DNA from: Fidelibacterota bacterium
Lineage (GTDB): Bacteria > Marinisomatota > Marinisomatia > Marinisomatales > TCS55
Assembly: GCA_004124535.1 (NCBI GenBank)
Contig: SCKQ01000019.1
Location: forward strand, 1 to 37,782
DNA: 37,782 nucleotides
Reading direction: 5' to 3'
Both the position numbers and the translations under genes were made by a program. This document shows, in pieces, positions 1 through 7,797 of this stretch (positions are counted from its first letter, which is position 1; each line of letters starts with the position of its first letter). The notes beneath the pieces were generated by a model. It did no database searches, was not told the DNA's origin, and saw only the letters and a program-made list of their open reading frames with translations.

Positions 1-183
1 GGAGATTGTGCACGTTATAGACTTTTGTGTGTTGATGGCGTACGCCAAGAGAGTCAACGATGGCGCAGGTATCCTGAAGAAAACTGGTCTGATGATATAC
101 CGAAACTGAAAAAGCAAATGGTCGGTGTTAAGACACAATTTAAGAAAGGTCAGAGTGGTCGAAAGACAAAAGCCACCCTATAA
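1..183 (+). CDS. C-terminal end of an unknown gene of the integrated element (partial)
   Basis: The reading frame is open from the first base of the window and ends at a TAA at 181-183, so only the last 60 residues are present. The tail is hydrophilic and basic, with a Trp/Arg-rich stretch (QRWRRYPEENW) followed by a Lys/Arg/Gly-rich end (KKGQSGRKTK), which would suit a nucleic-acid-binding protein. I recognise no family. The stop codon runs directly into the first of three iteron-like repeats, and the integrase follows 313 bases later in the same direction. The gene is therefore probably cargo or a replication/excision function of the integrated element, but that is inference from position only. 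Confidence 0.5.
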   Translation, partial: GDCARYRLLCVDGVRQESQRWRRYPEENWSDDIPKLKKQMVGVKTQFKKGQSGRKTKATL

Positions 184-261
184 AAGTATACCCTTAATGG
201 ACCTAACCACCCTAAAAAAGTATACCCTAAATAATATGAAGCCCCTAAAAAAGTATACCCT
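183..261 (+). repeat. Three iteron-like direct repeats
   Basis: The 12-bp core AAAGTATACCCT occurs at 183-194, 217-228 and 250-261, always in the same orientation. Copies two and three share a longer match, CCTAAAAAAGTATACCC. The spacing is 34 and 33 bp, close to three helical turns, which is what arrays bound by a replication initiator, excisionase or repressor look like. A degenerate inverted relative (AGTAGGGTAT) lies near 354-363. The rest of the 184-496 gap shows no other gene; it also has a 10-bp repeat, TGTAAATGCT, at 281-290 and 424-433. Confidence 0.75.
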
Positions 262-496
262 TAATAATGAGTTAGATTGCTGTAAATGCTAATAGTAAAT
301 GAGTTAAAGACTTTCCGCGGTACTACTGTTACTTCTGCTTTACCCCCTATTAAAGTAGGGTATCTTATATATTACCATAGCAGTGTACTTACGTGAATGT
401 ATAACCGAGGTTGTTCCTCCTCTTGTAAATGCTTATTTGCGCCTAATAAAATTTGCCGGAAACAAACATAAAATCAAGGAGTTATAGTTATATAAC

Positions 497-1711
497 ATGA
501 GAGTTAAGACCCCAAGCGGCACTTATAGTGTTAATGTTTCAATCTACTTACGTGAAGATCATGGTGGCTATGTCGCCTACGTAAGATGGTTTATAAATAA
601 GGATCGGCGGCAACTTACCATACCATTAAAAACCTATGATGATGATTTGGCAAAGCGACGTACCGCTACAATTAAAACGGTTGAAAACATAAGAGACATC
701 ATTGGAAGACGCATTGTTAATGATAACAAGAAACACAAATTCCCGTGGTTGAATAAAAACGCTGACACCAAACTAATCCCTTTGGATACATTGGGAAAAT
801 TGAAAGAAAAGTTCCTACGTGATAAGTCCGGTAAAATAGATCAATCTAGCGTTGATAGGTACGGGATCTCATTGGATCGATTTATTGATGTTTTAGGTAA
901 AAACTTTCGCATAAAGAATATTAAGAAAAAGCACATTAATGATTTCAAAGAAGCGTATGAAGGCAAACATAAACCATCTGGCATTAATATAAATCTGCGC
1001 GGAATTAAATGTTTTCTCCGTTGGGTAGCGGCTGAAGATGATACTCCAGATATTAAAGTCCCGAAGATTGAAATGGAAGACGAGCCAGAATTATCTGAAA
1101 AGATAATACCAGATTCAGCTATAGCTGAATTAATGAAATCTGAGCTAAGAGAGATTTACAAATATGCTCTCTCATTTGGTTATTCTACTGGTTGCCGTAT
1201 AGATGAAATGTTAAGAGGTCGCCTATTGGATGACTTTCTTTATATAGAATCCCAATATTCAAAATCAGGAAAAGAACGTGAAATTTATTTGGATAAAACC
1301 CAGAAGGAATACTGGAGAAAAATATACAATGATTTTAAAAATAACCATTCTTGTACTGAAACATCCTATGAAGGATACATACAACATGAATTAAGAGAAG
1401 TATGTTTGGATTTAATAAAGCAGAAGAAAATAGATCAAACCTATACCTTTCATTGTCTGCGCCACACCTATATCACTCGTCGGTGTATTCAATTAGGTGG
1501 GAATTTATACCTCGTAAAAGAAGAAGTTGGTCATAGTAGTGTAAATACAACGGAATTATATAAAGATTTCAAACAATCTAAATTGTTAAGCTGGTTTCCA
1601 TCTTTAGAAAAAGAGATAAAAGCATTATTTAAGAAGGAAATGCCATCACTGGTAACCGTTAATCCGGTAACCGTTGACCAAGCTGTCGACGGTGAAACAG
1701 CGGACTCATAA
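497..1711 (+). CDS. int: Tyrosine-type site-specific integrase of a tRNA-integrated element
   Basis: A 404-residue phage/ICE-type integrase that would catalyse recombination between the element and a tRNA attachment site. It has an N-terminal arm-binding-like region (about 1-90), a SAM-like core-binding region (about 95-185) and a C-terminal catalytic domain. The catalytic set is visible: Arg234 (GCRIDEM), His319-x-x-Arg322 (HCLRH), His346 (GHSS) and nucleophile Tyr355 (ELYKDF). About 49 residues follow the Tyr, and the last codons run into the tRNA-like sequence, so the gene stops with the TAA inside the anticodon loop. An AAGGAG lies at 476-481, an unusually long 15 nt before the ATG. The element lies to the left; the chromosome resumes at about 1747. 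Confidence 0.93.
   Translation: MRVKTPSGTYSVNVSIYLREDHGGYVAYVRWFINKDRRQLTIPLKTYDDDLAKRRTATIKTVENIRDIIGRRIVNDNKKHKFPWLNKNADTKLIPLDTLGKLKEKFLRDKSGKIDQSSVDRYGISLDRFIDVLGKNFRIKNIKKKHINDFKEAYEGKHKPSGININLRGIKCFLRWVAAEDDTPDIKVPKIEMEDEPELSEKIIPDSAIAELMKSELREIYKYALSFGYSTGCRIDEMLRGRLLDDFLYIESQYSKSGKEREIYLDKTQKEYWRKIYNDFKNNHSCTETSYEGYIQHELREVCLDLIKQKKIDQTYTFHCLRHTYITRRCIQLGGNLYLVKEEVGHSSVNTTELYKDFKQSKLLSWFPSLEKEIKALFKKEMPSLVTVNPVTVDQAVDGETADS
1651..1675 (+). repeat. Tandem direct repeat next to the attachment site
   Basis: GGTAACCGTT occurs at 1651-1660 and again at 1666-1675, a 15-bp period, inside the integrase 3' end (it encodes VTVNPVTVD). Its place 25 bp from the tRNA-derived core makes it a candidate recombinase or accessory-factor binding site, but the coding repeat could also be accidental. 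Confidence 0.4.
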
Positions 1712-1746
1712 TCCGTTGGTCCGGGGTTCGAATCCCTGAGGGCCCA
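1700..1746 (+). other. Attachment site: 3' half of a tRNA with CAU anticodon (Met or Ile2)
   Basis: The sequence folds as the 3' half of a tRNA. It has a 5-bp anticodon stem (GCGGA/TCCGT) closing the 7-nt loop CTCATAA with anticodon CAT (1707-1709), a variable loop TGGTC, a T arm CGGGG-TTCGAAT-CCCTG, a 3' acceptor strand AGGGCCC and discriminator A at 1746, with no encoded CCA. The expected 5' acceptor strand (GGGCCCT) and a canonical D arm are missing upstream, where integrase coding sequence occupies the space. This is the pattern left when an element integrates into a tRNA gene, so the complete tRNA should lie at the other end of the element, outside the window. CAU could read Met or, with lysidine, Ile; the TTGGTC variable region suits either. 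Confidence 0.85.
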
Positions 1747-1863
1747 CGCATTTCCCATTACCATACCAGCAAGTTTTCAGAAAACAATTATAATTGTAAT
1801 AGGCTTAGATTCAGCATTGTAAAAAATGTTAAAGAATCAATTTTTTACCTGTAGGTATCTGCT

Positions 1864-2799
1864 ATGCGGCCAGATTTCCAGATGAAGGACAAAAACGAAA
1901 ATATTGTTTACGATTCCAAGGATTACGTATACCGATCAGAGGAAAAAGAACCGGACAAGGTAACAGACGAAATAGCGTTCGAAATCACCACCAGGAAATT
2001 TAAGGAAATGGGTTTCGAAGGCATTATCACCTGGGTGCAGGACATCGCCAGGAAGGATCAAAAAGTCTTCGACCAGATGATCACAGCGCTGAAATATAAA
2101 AAAAAGAATGCCTACGAAAACATACAGAATGCAGATAACGACACAATATTTGACCAGGTTAAACGGATCATCGAACTGGATATCTGGGCCGAGGCCATCA
2201 TGGTAGCGCTGCGTAGCGCAAACAGGGACCAGCTGGGAGATTGGTGGATGTTCAACAACATGGATTTTTATTACCAGAGCAAAGAAGATTACTTTGGTCC
2301 CGATGGCCTGGATGAAATGTATATTATCTCCCAGGTTCAGTCATGGAAAGAAAAGGCCAAAGATCACGCCAATGCGGTGAGAAAAAGCTGGAATTCAGTA
2401 ATGGACCGAAATTTATTGATTCGATATTTAGAGGATCCAGAGTATGATCCCAGTGTTGATGAAAAGTTGCGCATGCAAACAGCTTCATTTGCAAACAGTC
2501 TTAATGAATGGTTAACCGTGGCGCTGGAGAAGAAGAACTTCTTTAATTCGATAAAATACTACGTGGTCAAAAGCGTTCTTACGGAAAAACTTTTTGCTGA
2601 GGAAATTTCATTGTTTTATGGGAAAAAGATTCATCCAACATTGCAAGTATTTCTATGGACAGCGCTGGAAGGTGAATTTGATCGCGAGGACGGGATGTTC
2701 TATGATATTGATGCACTATCAAGGGGAAAGTTCATTTTAGATAAAGATGAAGAAACTGGTGACCTAACAATGACCATCGATTATAGCAGGAAGTTTTAA
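1864..2799 (+). CDS. Unknown 311-residue soluble protein
   Basis: First chromosomal gene to the right of the attachment site. The protein is hydrophilic, rich in charged and aromatic residues, predicted mostly helical, with no signal peptide or membrane segment. Trp/Tyr-rich patches stand out (GDWWMFNNMDFYYQ; LDIWAEAIM). I recognise no domain. A second Met at codon 7 could be the real start; no strong ribosome-binding site precedes either. A 62-bp gap separates it from the thioesterase gene in the same direction. It could be a lineage-specific gene or a leftover of an older insertion at this tRNA locus. Confidence 0.75.
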   Translation: MRPDFQMKDKNENIVYDSKDYVYRSEEKEPDKVTDEIAFEITTRKFKEMGFEGIITWVQDIARKDQKVFDQMITALKYKKKNAYENIQNADNDTIFDQVKRIIELDIWAEAIMVALRSANRDQLGDWWMFNNMDFYYQSKEDYFGPDGLDEMYIISQVQSWKEKAKDHANAVRKSWNSVMDRNLLIRYLEDPEYDPSVDEKLRMQTASFANSLNEWLTVALEKKNFFNSIKYYVVKSVLTEKLFAEEISLFYGKKIHPTLQVFLWTALEGEFDREDGMFYDIDALSRGKFILDKDEETGDLTMTIDYSRKF

Positions 2800-2861
2800 G
2801 AAAAAACAATTCCTAACGGTAGTCTTTTTTCAAGGACAATATCTCACTAAAAAATAATGAT

Positions 2862-3323
2862 ATGGAAATCTCAGGAGATACACCGGATCAATTAAACTGG
2901 GACTACCCGAACCCGTATACCGTGAAAGTTCAGGTGCTCCCGGAAGACATTGATCAGTTAGGTCATGCAAATAATCGTACCTACCTGGAATGGATCATGA
3001 CAGCTGCCTATATCCATTCGGAAAGTTTGGGACTGTCCGTTGATGATTACCTAGATATTGGTGTGGCCATGGTTGCCAAGCGCCATGAGCTCAATTATAT
3101 TTCGGCAACATTTGTTAATGATGATCTGATTGTCGGTACATGGATCGCTACTAACGATAATTGCTTCAACAGTCAGCGCAAGTACCAAATCATTCGGCTG
3201 GCTGATGATAAAACCATATTACGAGCCGAGACAGACTGGGTATCCATGAATATCAAAAATGGGAAACCGCAGCGTATGCCGGAGGAATTTATCCGCTGCT
3301 ACAAACCGACAATCTTACAATAA
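2862..3323 (+). CDS. Hotdog-fold acyl-CoA thioesterase (YbgC/4HBT family)
   Basis: A 153-residue protein with the 4HBT signature: VLPEDIDQLGHANNRTYLEW contains the catalytic-type Asp followed by GHxNN and a Tyr. The family hydrolyses acyl-CoA thioesters in the cytoplasm; substrate range varies from short acyl to hydroxybenzoyl groups and cannot be read here. The rest shows the expected beta strands and a WVSMN segment near the end. The length is usual for the family. Its TAA (3321-3323) abuts the stop of the convergent hexosaminidase gene with no gap. Confidence 0.88.
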   Translation: MEISGDTPDQLNWDYPNPYTVKVQVLPEDIDQLGHANNRTYLEWIMTAAYIHSESLGLSVDDYLDIGVAMVAKRHELNYISATFVNDDLIVGTWIATNDNCFNSQRKYQIIRLADDKTILRAETDWVSMNIKNGKPQRMPEEFIRCYKPTILQ

Positions 3324-5924
3324 CTACTCAGCTTTGATCATTGATGTACGGCTGCCTTTACCAGCCGCATCAAAGGCGCGTATCTTTACTGTCCCAGAAA
3401 CTTCAACAGGTCCCGTAAATAGTGACGATTCGATGGTAGGCTCTGAACCATCAGTAGTATAACGAAGATCGAGCCCGGGGAATTCAACATTCGCCTGTAA
3501 TAACCCATTTTTGATTACAGCGCCAGGCAATGGAATACGATAATTATAACCGCCAAAAATAGAATTGAGCCGGGGCAGCTCTTTTTTCGCTAGAGTGTTA
3601 GTGAAAATATTCCATGCTTTTCCCGTAGCTTTTTCCCGTTCTTCCCGATCTGCAATGGTTTCCCACTCCCGCTCTGACCAGGCTGTTTCAGCAAAACCAA
3701 TGATCTTAGGTAAATAATAATATTCCAGCATTTGGTCACCTTTAATGGTTTCGCTCCAAAGCTGGCCCTGCACACCAATGATATTTTCCTTATTTTCCGG
3801 TTGTAAGTGTTCTCTATTTTTAAATGTTTTTTCGATATCGATCGGTGTACCGCTGGGAGTGGTAGTTGTGGTCTTAAACAGGTCCAGTGGTGCAGTTTCA
3901 TAGGCGTCCCTCGTTTTATTGAATCCACCCCAATACAATCCCGGTTCTTTTGGATCTTTATCATAAGCAAGATCAAAATAAAAATCTGTTACATTACACA
4001 TGACCACTTCATAACCAATATTCGCTAAACGATAGGCCAGGTCTTCCTGCCCCCAGGCATTGATCCAAAAATACGGCACGACCTTTTTATCAACAAATTC
4101 TGGATTGGGAACAGGTCTTCCTTGTGTATCTCTCAGCATGGCTACTTCTTCCCAGCCGCCAATTTTTACATCATATTTTTCTAAGATATCTATCGCGCGG
4201 CGGAAAAAGTGGGCCTGAAGATTCATTGGATTTTTTACTTCAGGCATCGTTTCCAGGAGTTTATTAATCAAAGGGGAATTTGACCAGGAACCATTCGGCA
4301 CTTCATCTCCACCAGTATGGAAAAAAGTGAATGGGACATCCGCTTCTCGATACATATCACTGATGCTCTTAATCACCGTTTCATAAAATCGATAGGCAGA
4401 TTCTCGCGCTACGTTAACTACGTTATCATCGTAACCTTGTGCTGATGAGTATTGAGAATTTTCATCGGGATCAATTAGCCGATATTCGTTCGCCAGTTGT
4501 TCCTTGCCTTTTGCCATAAAGCGCCGGTACCGTGTCTCCATTGCCTTAATCGCTGCCCTGGCGTGCCCTGGGAAGTTGATAGTAGGTATCAGTGTAATAT
4601 GTCTTTCTTTAGCATATTGGAGCATTTCAATAAAATCTGCCCTGGTATAAAAACCGCTGCCATGGGTACCTTCTTCGTAGGCGATTGGTCCGCTACCATA
4701 GGATGGATGGAGCGCCGCTGCATCCTTCGATGTATGCTGGCGCTGACCGCCAACCGCTGTCAGCTCGGGGAGCGCTTCTATCTCAATTCTCCAGCCTTCA
4801 TCCTCAGAAAGATATAACTGCAGGGTATTGAGCTTATAGAAGGCCATTACATCCATTAATTTCAACACAGCTTTTTTTGAGAAAAAATTTCTGCAGACAT
4901 CCAAGTGCTGACCACGATACGGAAAACGTGGTGCATCCTCAACCCGTACTGTTGGAACCAAGATCTTCCTTTGGGACATTATATAAAAATCTACGGGCAG
5001 TAAGGCCATTAAACTCTGAATGCCATAGAAAACTCCTACTGGATCAGAGCCAGTAATACTCACGCCGGAAGCGGAAGAAATATCAAGCACATACGCCTCT
5101 GCAGTAATACCATTAACAGACACAGGTTCCGTTTGTAAAACAATCGCTTTCCCTTCTGTATAATCTTTCTCAAGAATTGTAAATTTTGTGCCGGTTATTA
5201 CCTGCAGCATTTCCTGAAGATATTTTGCCTCAGACAATAGATCGGCACTATAGTGAATTTGTAATGCGGCACTCAATTCCAAATTGCCTGCTGGGGAGGT
5301 TATGCTAACGGGGGTGGGAATAATCTTATGTAATACATTTTCCGGCAATAATGATAATACTGCATTTTCCTGGTAACGATGGGCGGAGCTCGGTATTGGT
5401 ACAACGTCATTGGGGCCGCGATTAATCTGCTCTGGTTTTTCGAATGGCAGAATAGTATAATCGGTTATTCTGGATACTGATACTTCTCTACCACGGTCAT
5501 CATACCGTACAATATATGGATACAGTGGCGCATCCGTTTCCTTGATCAAATAATGTGAAAGATTATAATGCACCGTTACTTGCTCATTTGGAGCAAGAGA
5601 AAAATTCTGTGCTGGAATAATTTTAAACCAGTCCCCGTTAATATGTTTTACAATTGCTTTGGCATTGGGTTCATTCGTTACCCTCCTGGGAATTTGAGAA
5701 TAATATATAGCCCAACCCGAATTGCCTAGTGTTTGGTCAGCATTGTTGTGGATAGTAAATACAGCCCTGCAGCTTGATTCCCCTCCCAACATATTTGTGA
5801 TCATGCCCCAGCTTAGTTTAATATTCATGTCTTCTACTTTATTTTCACTTTCTTGTTTAGTGCAACTACTGATAAGAAGTGCTAACGCACTAAATATTAC
5901 AATATTTCTGATATTGTTTTTCAT
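3324..5924 (-). CDS. Secreted/lipoprotein beta-N-acetylhexosaminidase, GH20
   Basis: An 866-residue multidomain enzyme that removes terminal N-acetylglucosamine or -galactosamine from chitin oligomers and glycans by substrate-assisted catalysis. From the N-terminus: lipoprotein signal with LLISSC lipobox; chitobiase-type carbohydrate-binding domain (about 30-190); GH20b-like domain (about 205-330); (beta/alpha)8 catalytic domain with FHTGGDEVP, where Asp540-Glu541 is the catalytic pair; and a C-terminal chitobiase-type beta domain with LRYTTDGSEPT. The frame is open upstream to a TTG at 5954, but the ATG at 5924 starts a proper signal sequence and is preferred. Membrane-anchored placement suggests scavenging of chitin-derived or glycan sugars. 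Confidence 0.94.
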   Translation of the reverse strand: MKNNIRNIVIFSALALLISSCTKQESENKVEDMNIKLSWGMITNMLGGESSCRAVFTIHNNADQTLGNSGWAIYYSQIPRRVTNEPNAKAIVKHINGDWFKIIPAQNFSLAPNEQVTVHYNLSHYLIKETDAPLYPYIVRYDDRGREVSVSRITDYTILPFEKPEQINRGPNDVVPIPSSAHRYQENAVLSLLPENVLHKIIPTPVSITSPAGNLELSAALQIHYSADLLSEAKYLQEMLQVITGTKFTILEKDYTEGKAIVLQTEPVSVNGITAEAYVLDISSASGVSITGSDPVGVFYGIQSLMALLPVDFYIMSQRKILVPTVRVEDAPRFPYRGQHLDVCRNFFSKKAVLKLMDVMAFYKLNTLQLYLSEDEGWRIEIEALPELTAVGGQRQHTSKDAAALHPSYGSGPIAYEEGTHGSGFYTRADFIEMLQYAKERHITLIPTINFPGHARAAIKAMETRYRRFMAKGKEQLANEYRLIDPDENSQYSSAQGYDDNVVNVARESAYRFYETVIKSISDMYREADVPFTFFHTGGDEVPNGSWSNSPLINKLLETMPEVKNPMNLQAHFFRRAIDILEKYDVKIGGWEEVAMLRDTQGRPVPNPEFVDKKVVPYFWINAWGQEDLAYRLANIGYEVVMCNVTDFYFDLAYDKDPKEPGLYWGGFNKTRDAYETAPLDLFKTTTTTPSGTPIDIEKTFKNREHLQPENKENIIGVQGQLWSETIKGDQMLEYYYLPKIIGFAETAWSEREWETIADREEREKATGKAWNIFTNTLAKKELPRLNSIFGGYNYRIPLPGAVIKNGLLQANVEFPGLDLRYTTDGSEPTIESSLFTGPVEVSGTVKIRAFDAAGKGSRTSMIKAE

Positions 5925-6063
5925 AATGGTTATATTAATCAAAATTGCTTGCAAATAATATGCAGAAAAATGCTTGATATAATATTCGCGACTATAGGAA
6001 AAACCTATATTTATTATAAAGACGAAGTTTTATTTTTATGGTCTAATAAAGAAAGGTAAACTG

Positions 6064-6513
6064 ATGAAAAAAATCACTTTATTCCTAATCACCATTTTTA
6101 TCTTAATGTCTGGCTGTACAATGGTTTTCCACAGTATCGTGACACCGGAGATTCAATTAAAAGACCTGGATATATCCGATGAAGTTTGGGGCCAGGCAAA
6201 ATCGGTGAAAATTCTGGGAATTGATTTTGATAGAATGTTTAAAAGAAAGATCGAAACTGCAACTATTGGAATGGCTACGACAAATATTCCAATTATATCA
6301 TCGGAATTTGATTATACAGAAACAACCGCAGCACAAATATTAGGACTAATATTTATTGATACTGAAAACTTAGCTTTACAGGATCTATTAAATAAAAATA
6401 AAGAATATGATGTCTTAATTGCTCCAAAATTTTCGAAAACAATAGAAGGTTTTTGGCCAATTTATTGGACAGAAACGGTGATGGTCAAAGCCCACATCGG
6501 AAAAATTAAATAA
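6064..6513 (+). CDS. Small unknown lipoprotein
   Basis: A 149-residue protein with a clear lipoprotein signal (MKKITLFLITIFILMSGC, Cys18 as lipidation site) after a good AAAGGTAA ribosome-binding site. The mature part has a central stretch of alternating hydrophobic residues and ends in KIK. No family recognised. It is divergent from the hexosaminidase across a 139-bp region that holds a short inverted repeat (TATAGG-AAAAA-CCTATA, 5993-6009) and a TATAAT-like hexamer at 5978-5983. The antiporter gene follows 39 bp later in the same direction, so the two may share a transcript. Confidence 0.8.
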   Translation: MKKITLFLITIFILMSGCTMVFHSIVTPEIQLKDLDISDEVWGQAKSVKILGIDFDRMFKRKIETATIGMATTNIPIISSEFDYTETTAAQILGLIFIDTENLALQDLLNKNKEYDVLIAPKFSKTIEGFWPIYWTETVMVKAHIGKIK

Positions 6514-6552
6514 ATAGTGCAAGTAAAAATCGATTAATATTCGCCTAGTATT

Positions 6553-7797
6553 TTGAACGTTAATACCGCATTACTGGCATTTAGCTTAATAGCGATTTTT
6601 GGCTTCTTATCCGAGGCATTATTTCGCCGGACAAACATACCCGATGTTTTGTTTCTTATTATACTTGGATTTCTTATCGGCCCCAATGGGTTCGGATACA
6701 CATCGCCAGAGGATCTAGCTTCCGTTGCACCAGTATTCACGACCTTCACTCTATTGATCCTGATTTTTGATGGTGCATTTAATATTAATCTATCCTCGCT
6801 GATCAGGGAATTCTCTTCCAGTCTCATCCTGACAATATACAATTTTGTTATTTCCACAATCGTAGTGGGGGGAACATTTTACTATATCCATCAATATCAT
6901 CTTGATGGAACAACAATGATGGCATCAATGATTATTGGGTTTTCTCTTGCTGGTGTATCATCTTCATTTGTGATTCCTATATTGAGTCAGATACGTGTAG
7001 GAGGAAAGTTATTTTCCAGATTAGCCCTTGAATCTGCACTTACAGATGTATTCTGTATTGTGGCAACGCTATCAGTTATAGAAGTTTATATTACTGGAAT
7101 TTTTGGTGTTCAAAAAACACTCACTTACCTTATTGAATTATTTGCCATTGCTGGATTTATCGGTGTTTTGGGCGGCATAATATGGATTGTTATCAGAGTG
7201 TTTGAAGAACAAAATTATATTATTACGATTGCATATTTAATACTGATTTATTTGGCAACGGAATACTTTGGAGGTAATGGACCTATTGCTGCTTTATTCC
7301 TGGGATTGATCCTCAATAATTCAAAGCAACTTTCCTCTATAAAAGAAGGGATTCTTTCCAGGTCGGTTGCGGAAAAACAAAAAGCCATCCAGGGTGAGCT
7401 TGGTGTAGAAGTAACCTCAGCAACTGAGAAACGGTATTACAATTTGATTTCCTTTTTTCTAAAAGCGCTGTTTTTCATTTATGTGGGTATCCTGCTTGAT
7501 ATTACGGATCAAACAGCGCTGGTTATAGGTAGCATTTTATCGGTGCTGATCATGATTACTCGCATGGGATCAATGCCATTAACTAAGGGGATGCCAAAAG
7601 ACCAGCGACAACTGGTTAATGCAGTTTTTGCCCGGGGACTGGCTGCTGCTGTACTGATCCAGGCAGTGATCCAGGCCGGTATGCCTGGTGCTGAATACAT
7701 GGCCCGGGTTGTCTATGTAGTAATTATTGGTACAATTATTCTCAGCTCGCTGCGGGTATTTATCTTGCGAATGAAAATCGCGGAGACAAAAAGCTGA
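6553..7797 (+). CDS. Cation:proton antiporter (CPA1 / Na+/H+ exchanger family)
   Basis: A 414-residue polytopic inner-membrane protein with about 11-13 hydrophobic segments, beginning with an inverted-topology helix pair and LIILGFLIGPNGFG, the typical entry of the Na_H_exchanger family. FDGAFNINL matches the conserved F[ED]G region in helix 4, and a mid-protein LALESALTD segment is where this family carries its cation-binding acidic residues. It lacks the C-terminal TrkA-type regulatory domain of KefB/RosB proteins. Likely role: Na+ or K+ export against H+ for pH and salt balance; ion specificity is not readable. The start is TTG without a convincing ribosome-binding site. Its TGA overlaps a TGATCA palindrome shared with the convergent mltC remnant. 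Confidence 0.88.
   Translation: MNVNTALLAFSLIAIFGFLSEALFRRTNIPDVLFLIILGFLIGPNGFGYTSPEDLASVAPVFTTFTLLILIFDGAFNINLSSLIREFSSSLILTIYNFVISTIVVGGTFYYIHQYHLDGTTMMASMIIGFSLAGVSSSFVIPILSQIRVGGKLFSRLALESALTDVFCIVATLSVIEVYITGIFGVQKTLTYLIELFAIAGFIGVLGGIIWIVIRVFEEQNYIITIAYLILIYLATEYFGGNGPIAALFLGLILNNSKQLSSIKEGILSRSVAEKQKAIQGELGVEVTSATEKRYYNLISFFLKALFFIYVGILLDITDQTALVIGSILSVLIMITRMGSMPLTKGMPKDQRQLVNAVFARGLAAAVLIQAVIQAGMPGAEYMARVVYVVIIGTIILSSLRVFILRMKIAETKS

Noticed and set aside
183..261. CRISPR array
   Set aside because: Only three copies with a 12-bp conserved core and partly similar spacers; no cas genes nearby. Iteron-like repeats fit better.
1531..1764. Minus-strand open frame of 77 codons across the attachment site
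   Set aside because: It lies wholly within the integrase 3' end and tRNA fragment on the opposite strand, has no ribosome-binding site and no family features.
5993..6009. Short palindrome TATAGG-AAAAA-CCTATA between divergent genes
   Set aside because: Six-base AT-rich arms are expected by chance in an AT-rich intergenic region; not strong enough for an operator call.
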